Source of the DNA: Polyporus tsugae
Taxonomy: Eukaryota > Basidiomycota > Agaricomycetes > Polyporales > Polyporaceae
DNA length: 64,000 nucleotides
Assembly: GCA_024305745.1 (NCBI GenBank)
Contig: JAHRBS010000001.1
Coordinates: 2,294,001 to 2,358,000 of the forward strand
Direction: 5' to 3'
Below are positions 44,080 to 54,700 of this stretch, one piece after another. Position 1 is the stretch's first letter, and each line of letters starts with the position of its first letter. The translations under genes and the position numbers were made by a program. The notes under the pieces are model-generated. The model searched no databases, was not told where the DNA came from, and worked only from the letters and a program-made list of their open reading frames with translations.

Positions 44080-45629
44080 TCACGGGATGTTAGGGGGCTC
44101 GCCCTTGGAATAAGCTCTTAGACATTCAATGAGCGACTCGTCCAACGCCGTCGCCGCCGCCGCCGCCAAATGGGTATCAACCGCCTGGGGGATCGGTAGA
44201 TCGCTCTGATTACAAAAATCAACGTCGATGGCGTTAGAAGTTGTTTTAATTAACGGGGAGGGGTCACATATAACGTATTCCGAAGAGGAACGATCGTGGG
44301 GAAAGGGCGAGGAAAGGTGGTGCAACGATTCGAGACGTACCGTTGAGAAGCTCTGTGCCAGCTCAACGTCCGCTAGGAGCTGAGAGCACTTGAGGTGCAC
44401 AAGTTGCCATGCACTTTCAAAGCCAGTCAGTTTATCTTGAAGCATGTCGTAATTGTCCATCGGCTCGCTCTTGATTGGCCTATAAGGCTTCAACTCCTCC
44501 CTGAGAGATCCGTCTGAGGCAAGTGACAGGCATACGCCGTCCCGAAGGTCAGCACGGTGGAAACGGAAAGGCAAATAAACGAAGTGGGTCTTCGTCTGAG
44601 ATATTGTGGAACACACGGGATCGTTCCACCACGGGCCGAAAGTTAGGTTGAGAAGGTACGCACAGGGATTGATCCAGAAATCGATCGAACCTCCGCAATA
44701 CGAAAAGCTCACTCTCCCCAAACGTGCAAGCGCGGCGTCCAAGACATAGGCCAGATTTGTGAGGAGTCCTGTCAACATCTGCCGGGGTATGAGTTATCAG
44801 CCGGTCCACCGTCAAAATCGACGGAATATATAGGAATGTTAGGGGTGAGACGAACCTGCCAGATACTGTTCCATAACCTACGTGGAAACAATAGAATTAG
44901 TGAGACATTCCGAGAAGCTTAGATACCCTCCCCAAATGCGTACTTCTCGATACCTGCGCAGACCATCCCAAAAAGGTCCTCTCCCCAGCTGGTAGTGTTC
45001 GCAATCCTGATTACCCTAGCGACCTTGGGCGGAAAGGCCTCGACGTCCCGAGCGAGCTGGCTGAAGCCGTCCATGTTTTCCTTTGCAGCCTCTAAGTGGA
45101 CTCCGATAGCCTGTGCATAGCGGGTGTCGTCAGTGATGTTTGCACAAGTTTCATAGACAGGTCTCATATCATATGCCACACACCTCAAGGAAAAGTCTGA
45201 TCATCTCCTTCTTTTCCGGCAAGTCTTTCGATATTGACAGAGGAATCATAGTCTTTGCGAAATCTAGAGATACGTGGGGCGTCAGAGCCACGAACGCTTT
45301 GGATGATACGACACGTACTCTCGAGGTATCGTGAGCACCACGAAGCGTTATGCCGGGACTTGTTATACGTCTGTCTATGTCTCTGCAGGCACACTGAGAA
45401 AGCTCACAGTCCATGGACAGACAGAAGGAACGCTCACCTCCCGTAAGGCTTCCCATTCGTTGAGCAACGGATGTTTGTCTCCAATCTCTGGCGTAGCCTG
45501 AAGCTCCCTGGCGATCGTCTTGAACAGCTCCTGGATGTCCTGCTGGTCTTTCACAAGTATCGTAAACTTGTTCTTCAATTCCGCCCGGGCTCTGTCATCG
45601 TTGTACGACGGAGGGCCATTCTCGTTCAT
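44080..45629 (-). CDS. Tandem paralogue B, helical protein of unknown function
   Basis: This is a clear paralogue of the neighbouring gene at 41855-43579. Matching blocks in the same order are QDIQELFKTIARELQATPEI, FAKTMIPLSISKDLPEKKEM, HLEAAKENMDGFSQLARDVE, GIEKLWNSIWQ, LTGLLTNLAYVLDAALARLG, DKLTGFESAWQLVHLKCSQL and AVDTHLAAAAATALDESLIE. The 22-base exon encoding LWNSIWQ is conserved in size. The counterpart of the 10-base exon (TACCTCGAGA at about 45319-45328, followed by a good GTACGT donor) is preceded by GA instead of AG. A frame-compatible alternative uses AG further upstream and makes a 40-base exon adding ten residues. So it may be functional with a changed splice site or decaying. 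The role is unknown; codon use is normal. Confidence 0.62.
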
Positions 45630-45922
45630 GACAGGCAAGCAAGAAGTACCCAGCGATTGGTCGAGACGCAGAACACAGATTGTGCAGCGGGAATGATGGC
45701 AGCATGAAGGCTGCCTGGTGCAGCCTCCACCCAAGCCATGCGTTGATGAAGCGACGGCCATGAGGCATTTAATACTTCCGTCACGTGATCAGAATTGGAC
45801 GCAGGGTGAAAGGTCCAACCAACGGATTATAAGCGACATAAGATAGCAATGATGTACACAGCACGGGCAGTCATCGTCCGGCAATAGGAATTTCTAACCT
45901 CTCAAAGATCCCTTCCCTGGTC

Positions 45923-47794
45923 CTAATCCACGGTCCCCCACATAGTGACCCGAGCAATCGATGCGCCAACCGCCATCGTCTCCTCCGTCTGCACCTCAGC
46001 CTCCTTCATCTCGCGCCTGCCCTCCGTCCTCTCGCCCGCCGCGCTCTCTCCCTCCCCCGCCTTCCCCCCGGCCTCAGTCTGAGCCTCCGGCGGTGCGTCC
46101 TCCAGCATCCACACCACGCCCTCCCCGTCCTGCAGATCCACCCCGACCCGCTCGAACTTCTCCGTCCACCAGATGAACACATCAGGAGCGAACGGGTCCG
46201 TCGACGTCCCGACCAGGAATCCGAGCGTCCGCACAACCTCGAGCGCAGGGAACAGCACGCGATACGCCGCGAGAGCCTCGAGGTGCGCCTGCGCCTGCGC
46301 CGGCCGGTTCGGGTACAGCTTGCTGATGCCCACCCCCCGCAGGCCGACCCGCCTCAGACTCGCGTGCGGCGCGTCGAGCAGTGGGAGCGACGGCGAGCCT
46401 GCGTGGAAGTACGCCAGGTTGACCACCGCCGGCGCGGGGTCTGCCGCGCTCGTGACCCCGGGCGTACTGGGTTGTTGCCGCTGTTGTTGCTGTTGTGAGG
46501 AGTCGCGGGGCGTGTGGCGGAGGAGGGCGTCGTGCGTGACGGAGAGGACCTTCTCGCGGCAGTCGAAGACGAGCGTCTCGAGGTTGGGGCAGGCGTTCGG
46601 GGCGAGAAAGGCTGAGATGCTGATCGGGCCCGGGCGCAAGGACTGGGTGTTCGAGGGGAGGAGCTCGACGGTCCTCAGCTTCTGTCCGTGCAATTCCAGG
46701 AAATTCACCAGCTCCTTGGTCGCGAGCGGCGCGTACACCGTCCGCGGGGCGCCCGCGGCGTCTAGCACGAGATGGTAGAGTGCGGGCAGATCCTGCTTGC
46801 TCGCGTATCGGAGCAGGAACGGGCAAGTCGGCAGTGCCAGGTACCTTACGTTGGGGAGGGAGAGGCTGCCGAACGTTACGTGTTGCAAGCTGCGTTCCGC
46901 ATCGAGTACGCAGATCTTCCGGAGGTCGAGTACCCGAATTGCGGGGAAGCTGGCGAGCATTGACGTCGTGAGAAGCGGGAGCTCCTTGACCGCGATCAGC
47001 ACACTGTCCTGCTGCCAGTATATCTCCTCGAGCGTGGGCGGGAGGTATCGGGCGAATACAGGCAGAAAACCGTCGGGGAGCGGCTCTTGCCACAAGCCGC
47101 TGAGGACACGGATACGGGAGCAAAACGAGACGGCGCGTACGACGGCTTGCCAAAACGATTGAGCGTGACCTGCTCGCATCCACCGTTGGACTTCGAGGTG
47201 GCGGACCCATTGGCCGTATCCCTGTCCGATGACGACCTCAGGCTCCCCGGTCTCCGTCTCCCTGAGCTCTTTGCGGCTCTCCAGAAGCGTCCTGTAAAAG
47301 ACATCGAGGCGTCGAGGGCTGCTGAGGACGACATGTTCGTACAGCAGCTCAGTCGCGATTGCCCTCCACGCCGTACACACCCGGACAAGCGTGCATTTCG
47401 TGCGCATCGATGCAATTGGCGAGTTCATCCCCCACACGTAATCGACTGGCCGCTCGGGCACGAAAGGGTCGCCCGGGGAGATCGAGCGGGCGCGAGGCAC
47501 ATGGGTGGCGTACCGGAAAATCTCCAACCATAGTTCTGGAGGCAGGCTCGTGTGGTCGACCCTCGGCTTCACAGCGACACTGGTGCTGTCGACAGCCGCC
47601 GACAGAGGTTCGGGGCTGGGCATCTCGGTTTGCGGCGGGGATGGTGGCAGCGAAAGTGGTATTGAATTAGGATTAGGAGAAGGCGGGCGAGCCGACCTTT
47701 CGGCGTCCGCGTCCGCGTCCGCTGTGGGCTCTGGAAGCGGCTCCTCGTCCGCCGGTGGCATGGCGCTCCCTGGGCGAGGCGCAGTGTTTAGCAT
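45923..47794 (-). CDS. F-box protein (intronless)
   Basis: F-box proteins bring substrates to SCF ubiquitin ligases. A single uninterrupted frame of 623 residues runs from the ATG at 47794; a second in-frame ATG at 47761 is equally possible. After a Pro/Ser/Glu-rich N-terminus the F-box reads SLPPELWLEIFRYATHVPRA at about residues 90-110 and continues through TLVRVCTAWRAIATELLYEH, a usual mushroom F-box pattern. The rest resembles a degenerate leucine-rich repeat fold (FPAIRVLDLRKICVLDAERS, LPNVRYLALPTCPFLLRYAS, CPNLETLVFDCRE). A glutamine run follows DSS near residue 450. The acidic C-terminal tail is MKEAEVQTEETM. Lack of introns is common in this family. The substrate is unknown. Confidence 0.88.
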   Translation of the reverse strand: MLNTAPRPGSAMPPADEEPLPEPTADADADAERSARPPSPNPNSIPLSLPPSPPQTEMPSPEPLSAAVDSTSVAVKPRVDHTSLPPELWLEIFRYATHVPRARSISPGDPFVPERPVDYVWGMNSPIASMRTKCTLVRVCTAWRAIATELLYEHVVLSSPRRLDVFYRTLLESRKELRETETGEPEVVIGQGYGQWVRHLEVQRWMRAGHAQSFWQAVVRAVSFCSRIRVLSGLWQEPLPDGFLPVFARYLPPTLEEIYWQQDSVLIAVKELPLLTTSMLASFPAIRVLDLRKICVLDAERSLQHVTFGSLSLPNVRYLALPTCPFLLRYASKQDLPALYHLVLDAAGAPRTVYAPLATKELVNFLELHGQKLRTVELLPSNTQSLRPGPISISAFLAPNACPNLETLVFDCREKVLSVTHDALLRHTPRDSSQQQQQRQQPSTPGVTSAADPAPAVVNLAYFHAGSPSLPLLDAPHASLRRVGLRGVGISKLYPNRPAQAQAHLEALAAYRVLFPALEVVRTLGFLVGTSTDPFAPDVFIWWTEKFERVGVDLQDGEGVVWMLEDAPPEAQTEAGGKAGEGESAAGERTEGRREMKEAEVQTEETMAVGASIARVTMWGTVD

Positions 47795-50171
47795 CAGGGG
47801 ACATCTGTGCGCGGTCACTAGACTTTGATGTGTGTTGGAAAACAAATTCGTATGTTTCACCGAAGGACCGGGCGGGGTTGCACCGGTTGAGTGTCCAATG
47901 TTCAGCGTTTAAGGGGCCGAGACCCATTCAACGGCGAAGAAGACAAAACAGCAGGCATGCAGGCGGGCAGCTTTACGAAAAGAGGAAGGGTGCAGGTGCG
48001 GATGTGGTCGACGTCGAGAGACGCCGCAGCGTCCCAGGCCGCCAAACAGGCAGCACCCTAAAATGGTCGAGTACATAACCATCGACGTCAAGCTTACGCA
48101 AACTGTCCGATGGCGAGAGCCGTCCGTCTGTGGCGGACAGCGTCCCATGGCGGACATTAAGCATTGTGCACCCACAGAAGGTTCGGGGTGCTGCTGCGGA
48201 GTGTGTGGAGGAGCGTGGATGGAGCGTGGACCTGGATCGTACCTTGGCCCAGAAGCCGAGACACAGGTAACTCTAACCGCCAGCTGGACGCACGAACCCA
48301 GCTCCGACGCGGCGGCAAGGATCTCTCGATGGGAATTGTCACCAGGTGACAGATTGGCTAGCCCGTGAGCGACGCGACGCATTCATTTCACGAGGGGCTG
48401 TAGGCTGTAGCCCGTCTATTGGCGTGATTCTTGCCTTGCGCGCGCCGGATCTACCATTCACCGGCGGCACATCGTGCGAGAACAGTGGGGTGGCACAGGG
48501 TTGCGGACGTGACATCTGAACGTGCAAAGACTTACCGTGAAACGTCAAACTCGGGACCGACATGGAGCAACGACTCGGATGCCCTTGGCAGCGTAGAGCA
48601 GTGGGAGGACTTGTAGTATAACGTCCACAGCTTGGCCCGATATCGCGGGAGGGCACGCAGTAATCGGCGCCGTGGGGATATGTGAGTAGCAGTAGCAGCT
48701 CGTTATGGACGAGGCTGAGGGGGCGTGTGCGCCGGATCCAGGCTACGAGCGGTGGCGATCAGTCTCGATGACGACGTGTGCAAGAGAGGCAGGTGGGGAA
48801 GAAGCTTCAGAAGACGAGATGGCTGATGTTACAGTCGTCGACGGCGGCAGAGCGGCAGTGCGAGTGCGATGTGCGGAGTCGAGCTGAGTACGGTTTTGTG
48901 GCGCAGGTCGACCGAGTCAGTCGCACCAAATCAAGCTGTTGGGGCCAGTCCATATCGGGCCCTACGCACACAGTTATAGTAATTCCCGCCTGTGACGCGC
49001 TCCTGTCACGGCGTCGGCTGAGCAATGGTGACGTAAGGAGCCTACTAGACTCAGCTGCAGCCTGCAGCAGCGGCCAGAGCACACCAGCCCAAGGGGGAAC
49101 ATCAACGCATTCGGCGTGCTACTCACTCCGAGTGAGACAATCCGAGGTGTACGCATGGTCGTTATGGTTCCCATAATGCTGCCGCCTCGCATGTCCCGAA
49201 AACAGGGACACTAACTTCGAATAAGCACCTAGTACTCACCCAAGTATCCCGAAACCCAGGTAACCTCCGCAGGTACTGGACTACTAGCAACCTACGCAGG
49301 GACTCTAGAGGCACATTGATTTTAATGTATCAGAACCGACGAAATGAAGCTCTACTACTTCTACAACGAGGATGTGGCGCCGTGATCCCCGGAAAAGAGT
49401 CTCTTGTTCATTATGTACAATATACACAAGCGCTAGCGCTATCGCCTGGTGCCCGAGCTGCAAGTTACACAGCTGCTTTCGCGCGTGTTGAGACCTATCT
49501 CCGAATGGAACCCGAGTATCCCAAGTATGCAAAGATATCCAGAGTGAGATTGTGAAGTACTGATGATACGGTGATATGGAGATGGAGATGTGTGTATGCC
49601 CGATGCCTATGCCTATGTGTGTCCGTGGTGCTGGTATAACCGAGACCGGATACTGTTACAAATACTATGACTACGGGTCTCAACCCAGGATATGCGGAGG
49701 GCTTCTTCCTCGTCCCCCTCCCTTCCTAGCGCTGGATGTAAAAGAACATGCAACATGCGAGTGAGCCGTGGTGCTAAACGTCACAATGATGGACGGAAAA
49801 CATATCAAACAAGTCCCGGCCGCGCTTATCGCGCAAGCGAAGTCCGTTCTAGTGGACAACCGTGCGCCTGACAATCGCCCGGCCGTCGGAGGCGAAGTAG
49901 CGAAGGCGGACGCGAGCGCACCGCCAGCCGCATTTGTCGAGTTCGCATGAAGAACCGTTGCCGGTGGGGTGGCGGGCGAATCGCTCGCGTACCATTCAGA
50001 AGCCACGCCTGCGGCCCAGTCGCAGTCCAATCATCGATCTCCCAATGGTGCGCGCAAGGCTAGGCAGCCCGAGGTAGCATGTCCGCGCACTCCGGGTGAC
50101 GAGATGGACGCGAACTTCCAAACTGGTTCCCGAAATATAGTGTTTCCGGGCCTGCGTTCAAGATATGCGCC
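47795..50171. other. Intergenic, no gene recognised
   Basis: About 2.4 kb. Short open frames (for example 49316-49555 and 49768-49950) lack family resemblance and splice partners. The stretch contains short simple repeats such as GATGGA near 49575. Confidence 0.45.
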
Positions 50172-51719
50172 TCAGCGCGCCCCCGGTCCGAGCGCGAGCA
50201 GGCGTAGCGCGCGGTCGTCGGCGGGGCATCGTCGGTATGCGTGACTACGCGGGAGTGTCTCGAGCGGGGCCAAGTCGACACGAGGTTCCTGCGCGGTATT
50301 CATCGGCAAAATCGGAGCAGGTTTGTATGGTTCGCCGTCATCCCAGAGCGGCGGCGTCGCTGCCATGAGCATGGGCGAATCCTGCGACGATGTCGATGAG
50401 CTCGACAGGCTGGGCGACATGTGCACAGACCGGAGCGAGTGGATGGAACGCTCCGACGATGCTGGTGAGTGCGAGTTCGATAACCGTACTTCCTGGTACG
50501 GGGCCATGATCGATGTGGGGCTTTCCGAAGTCCATGCGTAGTGTGGTGTAGGCTGGGTGACCGCTGACGCGATGGTGGGGGTATATGGCGTGGCAGTCAT
50601 GGGGGCGAGAGGGGGTTTCATCTCTTCGATGAGGTTCATGTCGGGATGGGAGAGCGCGGTAGCCAGTGATGACTGCGGAATACTCTGTAAATACCAGTAC
50701 AATTTGCACTTAAGAATACCAAATCACCTCGGAATACTTAAACGAAACAGGAGGGAGCGCGTGGAGGGGAACCGGGCCTGAGGGCGGCAGAAGTGGCGGT
50801 GGGGGCGCAAAGGCGTCTGGGATGGACAAGGGCATCGACATGCTGCCAACCGAACTGGGACCGGGCAGAACGGGAAGGGGCGGTGGTGGCGGGGACTCGC
50901 GAACGCGTCGGGTAGGATGAGGGGGAAAAGGTGCGTACATGCGCTTCACAGTCGAACTCGCGTTGCGCGATCCCTCCCCCCGTTTTCCAGGCTTGGTTGT
51001 GCGTGCGCTCCGGAAGATACCATCCGGGACCTCGAGGTCGCGAAGCATCGGGATGTCGTCTATCGTGCGCAACTGGCCCTCAGTCAATTTAGTGAAGTAC
51101 GCGTCTACATGACGTATGGTTGGTCAGCACCCGGACAAGAGGGCGCGAAGAAGGCGTACTCATGTGCCACTTGGGCGGTTTCTTGTGCTTGTCGTCGGAG
51201 TTATTTGACTGGGAGCCGTCTTTGGAGACGTCTTCGCGTATCACCGAGTAGGTGAGCTTAATGTACAGATCCTGCTCGCCCGGGCGGACGACCTGGTTTT
51301 CGGATGTTCTAAAGGGCGCCGGTAAGGGTCCATAACAGGCGCAGATACTTCGGAGACAATAGCACGCACCTCGCATTCCCCTTGCCCTTGCGGGGACTCT
51401 CAAAGTACATGAGGAAGTCCTGTCAACGTTGGTGGTGAGCTCGCGATAACGCGAAGAGGTTGATAACACGTACCTCTCGGACACGGGACGCCGTCCAAGA
51501 CTTGCCCTCCGTGAACCTCTCCATACAAACGCTAAACGAGTCCGCATTGGGCCCCCTCTCCTCCCACACATAGACGTCTCCTGGCCGGAGGGCTGCGCGC
51601 TCGTTCGCATCGAGGCGCTTCTCGATTTTGGGGAGGAGACCGAGCTGGACGGCGTAGAAAAGCTTGTGAGCGTCGGCGGCGGATCGAATGTGGACGTTGA
51701 TGAGGGTTGGCCGCTGCAT
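50172..51719 (-). CDS. WOPR-domain (Gti1/Pac2 family) transcription factor 1
   Basis: The WOPR proteins (Wor1, Ryp1, Gti1, Pac2) bind DNA and control morphology, mating or development in fungi. Five exons (51474-51719, 51370-51419, 51160-51308, 50728-51104, 50172-50684) sum to 1335 bases, 444 residues. The first WOPR half starts at residue 1: MQRPTLINVHIRSAADAHKL, GLLPKIEKRLDANERAALRP, GDVYVWEERG and FTEGKSWTASRVREDFLMYF. The second half has DLYIKLTYSVIR and, across an intron, KWHMNAYFTKLTEGQLRTID followed by DIPMLRDLEVP. The C-terminal half is Pro/Ser-rich and likely the activation region. The last intron is only 43 bases, the shortest accepted here. The start was chosen because the WOPR fold begins directly at this methionine. 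Upstream lie about 7.4 kb without a recognised gene. Confidence 0.9.
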
Positions 51720-54700
51720 GATGGCCACGGAGGGGGAGGAGGGCCGTCGGGTCGGGGCGGCGGCGGATGGGTGAAGAGGCAACAGGAGGAGAGGGTGGGG
51801 AGGAGACGATTATATAGATCTCGAGTTCTAGTCTCTGATTTGATCAGAGAGAGGGTGGTAGCAGTAGAGCGAGGTTCTTTAGCCGCATCAGGCAAAGGAT
51901 TAAGTCTAGAAATATTAAGAGACCAGACCCGGGATAGCGGACACTCAGGACCCGAGGGCACGGCGCGGGCCAGGTCCGAGTCAGTGGTACTTTCTCCCAA
52001 TCTAATCCTGGCAATCGAGATCGGTTATTAGTCACACTTGGCCCATAGAAAGCAAACTCTATCAACGCCATTATATCCCATTGAATGATCGTCCCTGCTC
52101 CTTACCCTTGCCCGTGCCCACCATTCACCAGATGCCACCTCTCTCGCGCCTCCATAGACTCTGCCCAGCCTCTGCCAGGCCTCTGCCCACAACCTCCTCC
52201 TCGTCCCTCACGACCTCCTCCCGGGGTCCCCCTCTCGGTCTGCTTCCATTCACGACGGCTACGAACCTCCCTGCCGAAAGCGCGGTCTCTGATCAGGCAC
52301 CCGGAGCTGAATATATGCCCTTTTGGTTCACTTCTCAATACATCCCTCCCCATCCCCTCTCCCACTCCACCGCCGTAGCAACGCCCACTGCTGACGTCCG
52401 GTCTTGTTCAGGTCTGTACTTACTTAGTGCGCGTGCCGTGCACACCCGCTACGTATTCTTCCATGGCTCCTCCCCTCCCATCCCTTGTCGCCCGCCAAAC
52501 CTTCGCGGAAACAAACTGGCAGATGACTAACCTGATGGCCAGGTCACGCCCTCGTCCAAGCTTCCTCCGCGTATAAAGCGTCCGACAGAAACCCGAGCGG
52601 AGTGCGGTATGTAAATGCTGGCAGGCGTCCGGGGCCCAAATCGGTGCTCGTTCGCACCTGACTCTCGCACGCCACTTGTGCCCAATGACGATAACGCCAT
52701 GCCAGCGTGTGAGCTGTGGGCGGTCGCCCAACACCCGTCCGACGCTAGAATCCTGTCGGGAGGGGACACCCCCCGTTCCTCGCTCCTCGAGTTCGCATCC
52801 GTTCTTTACAGTCTCGAGGCGGACACCCAAGCCTGGACGCTAGCGTCGTCCCCCGATGACATCATCCGCGTCAACGGAGGTACACGTTCACACAAGCCAG
52901 GGAGTCAGGCCTACAGGGACTCTCGGCGAGAGCCATCAAGCGACAGGCCCCGATGCTCGAGGGCAGCCGGAGTTAGGACCCACATCCGCACTCTGATTTC
53001 AGAAGGCTAACGGCGCGTGTGGGGGTCGCGCTCGCGGGAGACGACTAGCAACGCGAACGCATGCCTACGCGCACCATCACTGCGAGCTTCCCGCGTACAC
53101 CACCAGGCGCACCCGCGATGTACAAATGTGGGCCACATCGCATCGCACGTCGCACGGTTGGCGTACGTAACGGAAGGTCTTCTCAGACTCAGTGCCGACC
53201 TCGCCTACCGCCACCGCCGATTCGTCAGGCCGTCTATGTAGAAGATTGGAACTCTGGGCTTGAAATCGATGACCACCCCAGAATCCTAATGGTGATTTAC
53301 TTGCACCACTTCCCGAGAGTTGTGTGTTGAGTGTTGGGCGGAGTCGCCTGACTGGCCGCCCGTCATCGGAGAGAGGCATGAGGCGACGAGAGACGTCAGA
53401 AGGGCGGACATTGGGTGGGATTGGCAGTCGAATTCGGGCATAGACCGGGTTGGGCGAAGTCACAGCGGACGAGGGATGATGGCATCGACTTGCTGAGACT
53501 GAGGCTACGCTTGGAGGGATGTTCTAGGGCCTGGAACGCGGACGGTTGTTGTGAAAGTGTTGTATTCCAACGGGTCTTGAAGTCATGGGTCACAGCCCAC
53601 AGGCATGGGAAGGGATTGGCAGTGGGGCGGGCGTTTGTCGCGGAACGAGTGACTGAACGCTATTAATATTATTTGGCCAGATATTGAGGTGGCGACGGTG
53701 ACGGAAGCAGATCGCATCGATCGCCTGTCTGCGAGAATGTGACAACATTTGCCTCCGAGCGGGCGCTTGTGTGGATGGCATGGGGCGTCGGCTTGCCCCA
53801 AAGCGGACAAGAATCGCACGGGATCTGGCGTTTCGCATCGGCAGGGCGGCATGCGCGCATGAATTCGATCGGCATCTGCCTCATCGTCGGTGTCAGCCCT
53901 GCACGATCGAGGCGCGTCCACCGCCCATGGCCAGCGCCTGCCCACGACACGCGCGCGGCCATGTCCTGAGTCCGACGACGCGACATATGACTTCAAAGTT
54001 CGCGCACGACAGTCTACGACGCCTTCAGCGACCGGGCGCGCTATCCTCCATTCGTCTGCCCTAACCAAGTAAACTCCCTCCGCCGCATCGCCCCAACTAA
54101 CCAGCTCCTCGCCCAACGTGACTTTTACTCATTCCGGCATCCGACATCGCCCATCCAATTCGCCAAGCATCCCTCTGCCAGACGTACGTCCTCCCCCCTC
54201 GCCACCCGGGTGATCGCGACAGCTCCCGCGTATTGCGTTTTCGCTAGCCGGCGAGAACCACATGTTGGACATTCAAATCTTCCCCACAATTCTTTCAGCA
54301 CCTCACCCAACGGCCATCCGCGCTGCCGGCAAGCCGAGTCGGGGTCGGACGCCTTCCACAACAGCTGCAGGCTGTATACTATGACGTGCCCGAACAAGGC
54401 CCCAGCAGCCGCTAAGTAACGCTGCGATTTGGCTGCGATCATCGCATCCCAGGACCTCTGGGCTCCCCCCATCTCAGCCGTTCATATTCCGTCTCGCGAC
54501 GCTTGCCACTCACGCCCTCGCGCCGCCGTCCTGCTCCCTGTCTCCTCGATCCGTCCATCTCGTTCCGGCACTCTGTCTCCCCCCTCCAAAAACCAAAACC
54601 CAAACCCAAAAGTCGCGTTCGTACGATCTGTCTCAGTGCCACTTTGCCACTTCATTTATTTAACTCCCAGCCAATCCCCGCGTTCATGACCGCAGCCGTG

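Noticed and set aside
46182..47210. 342-residue second minus frame within the F-box gene
   Set aside because: It is an alternative-frame shadow of the F-box coding sequence in GC-rich DNA.
50060..51090. Velvet-type regulator in the 50-52 kb region
   Set aside because: The KLTYSVI and proline-rich text first suggested it, but exon order and the GDVYVWEERG and QLRTIDDIP blocks identify the WOPR (Gti1/Pac2) family.
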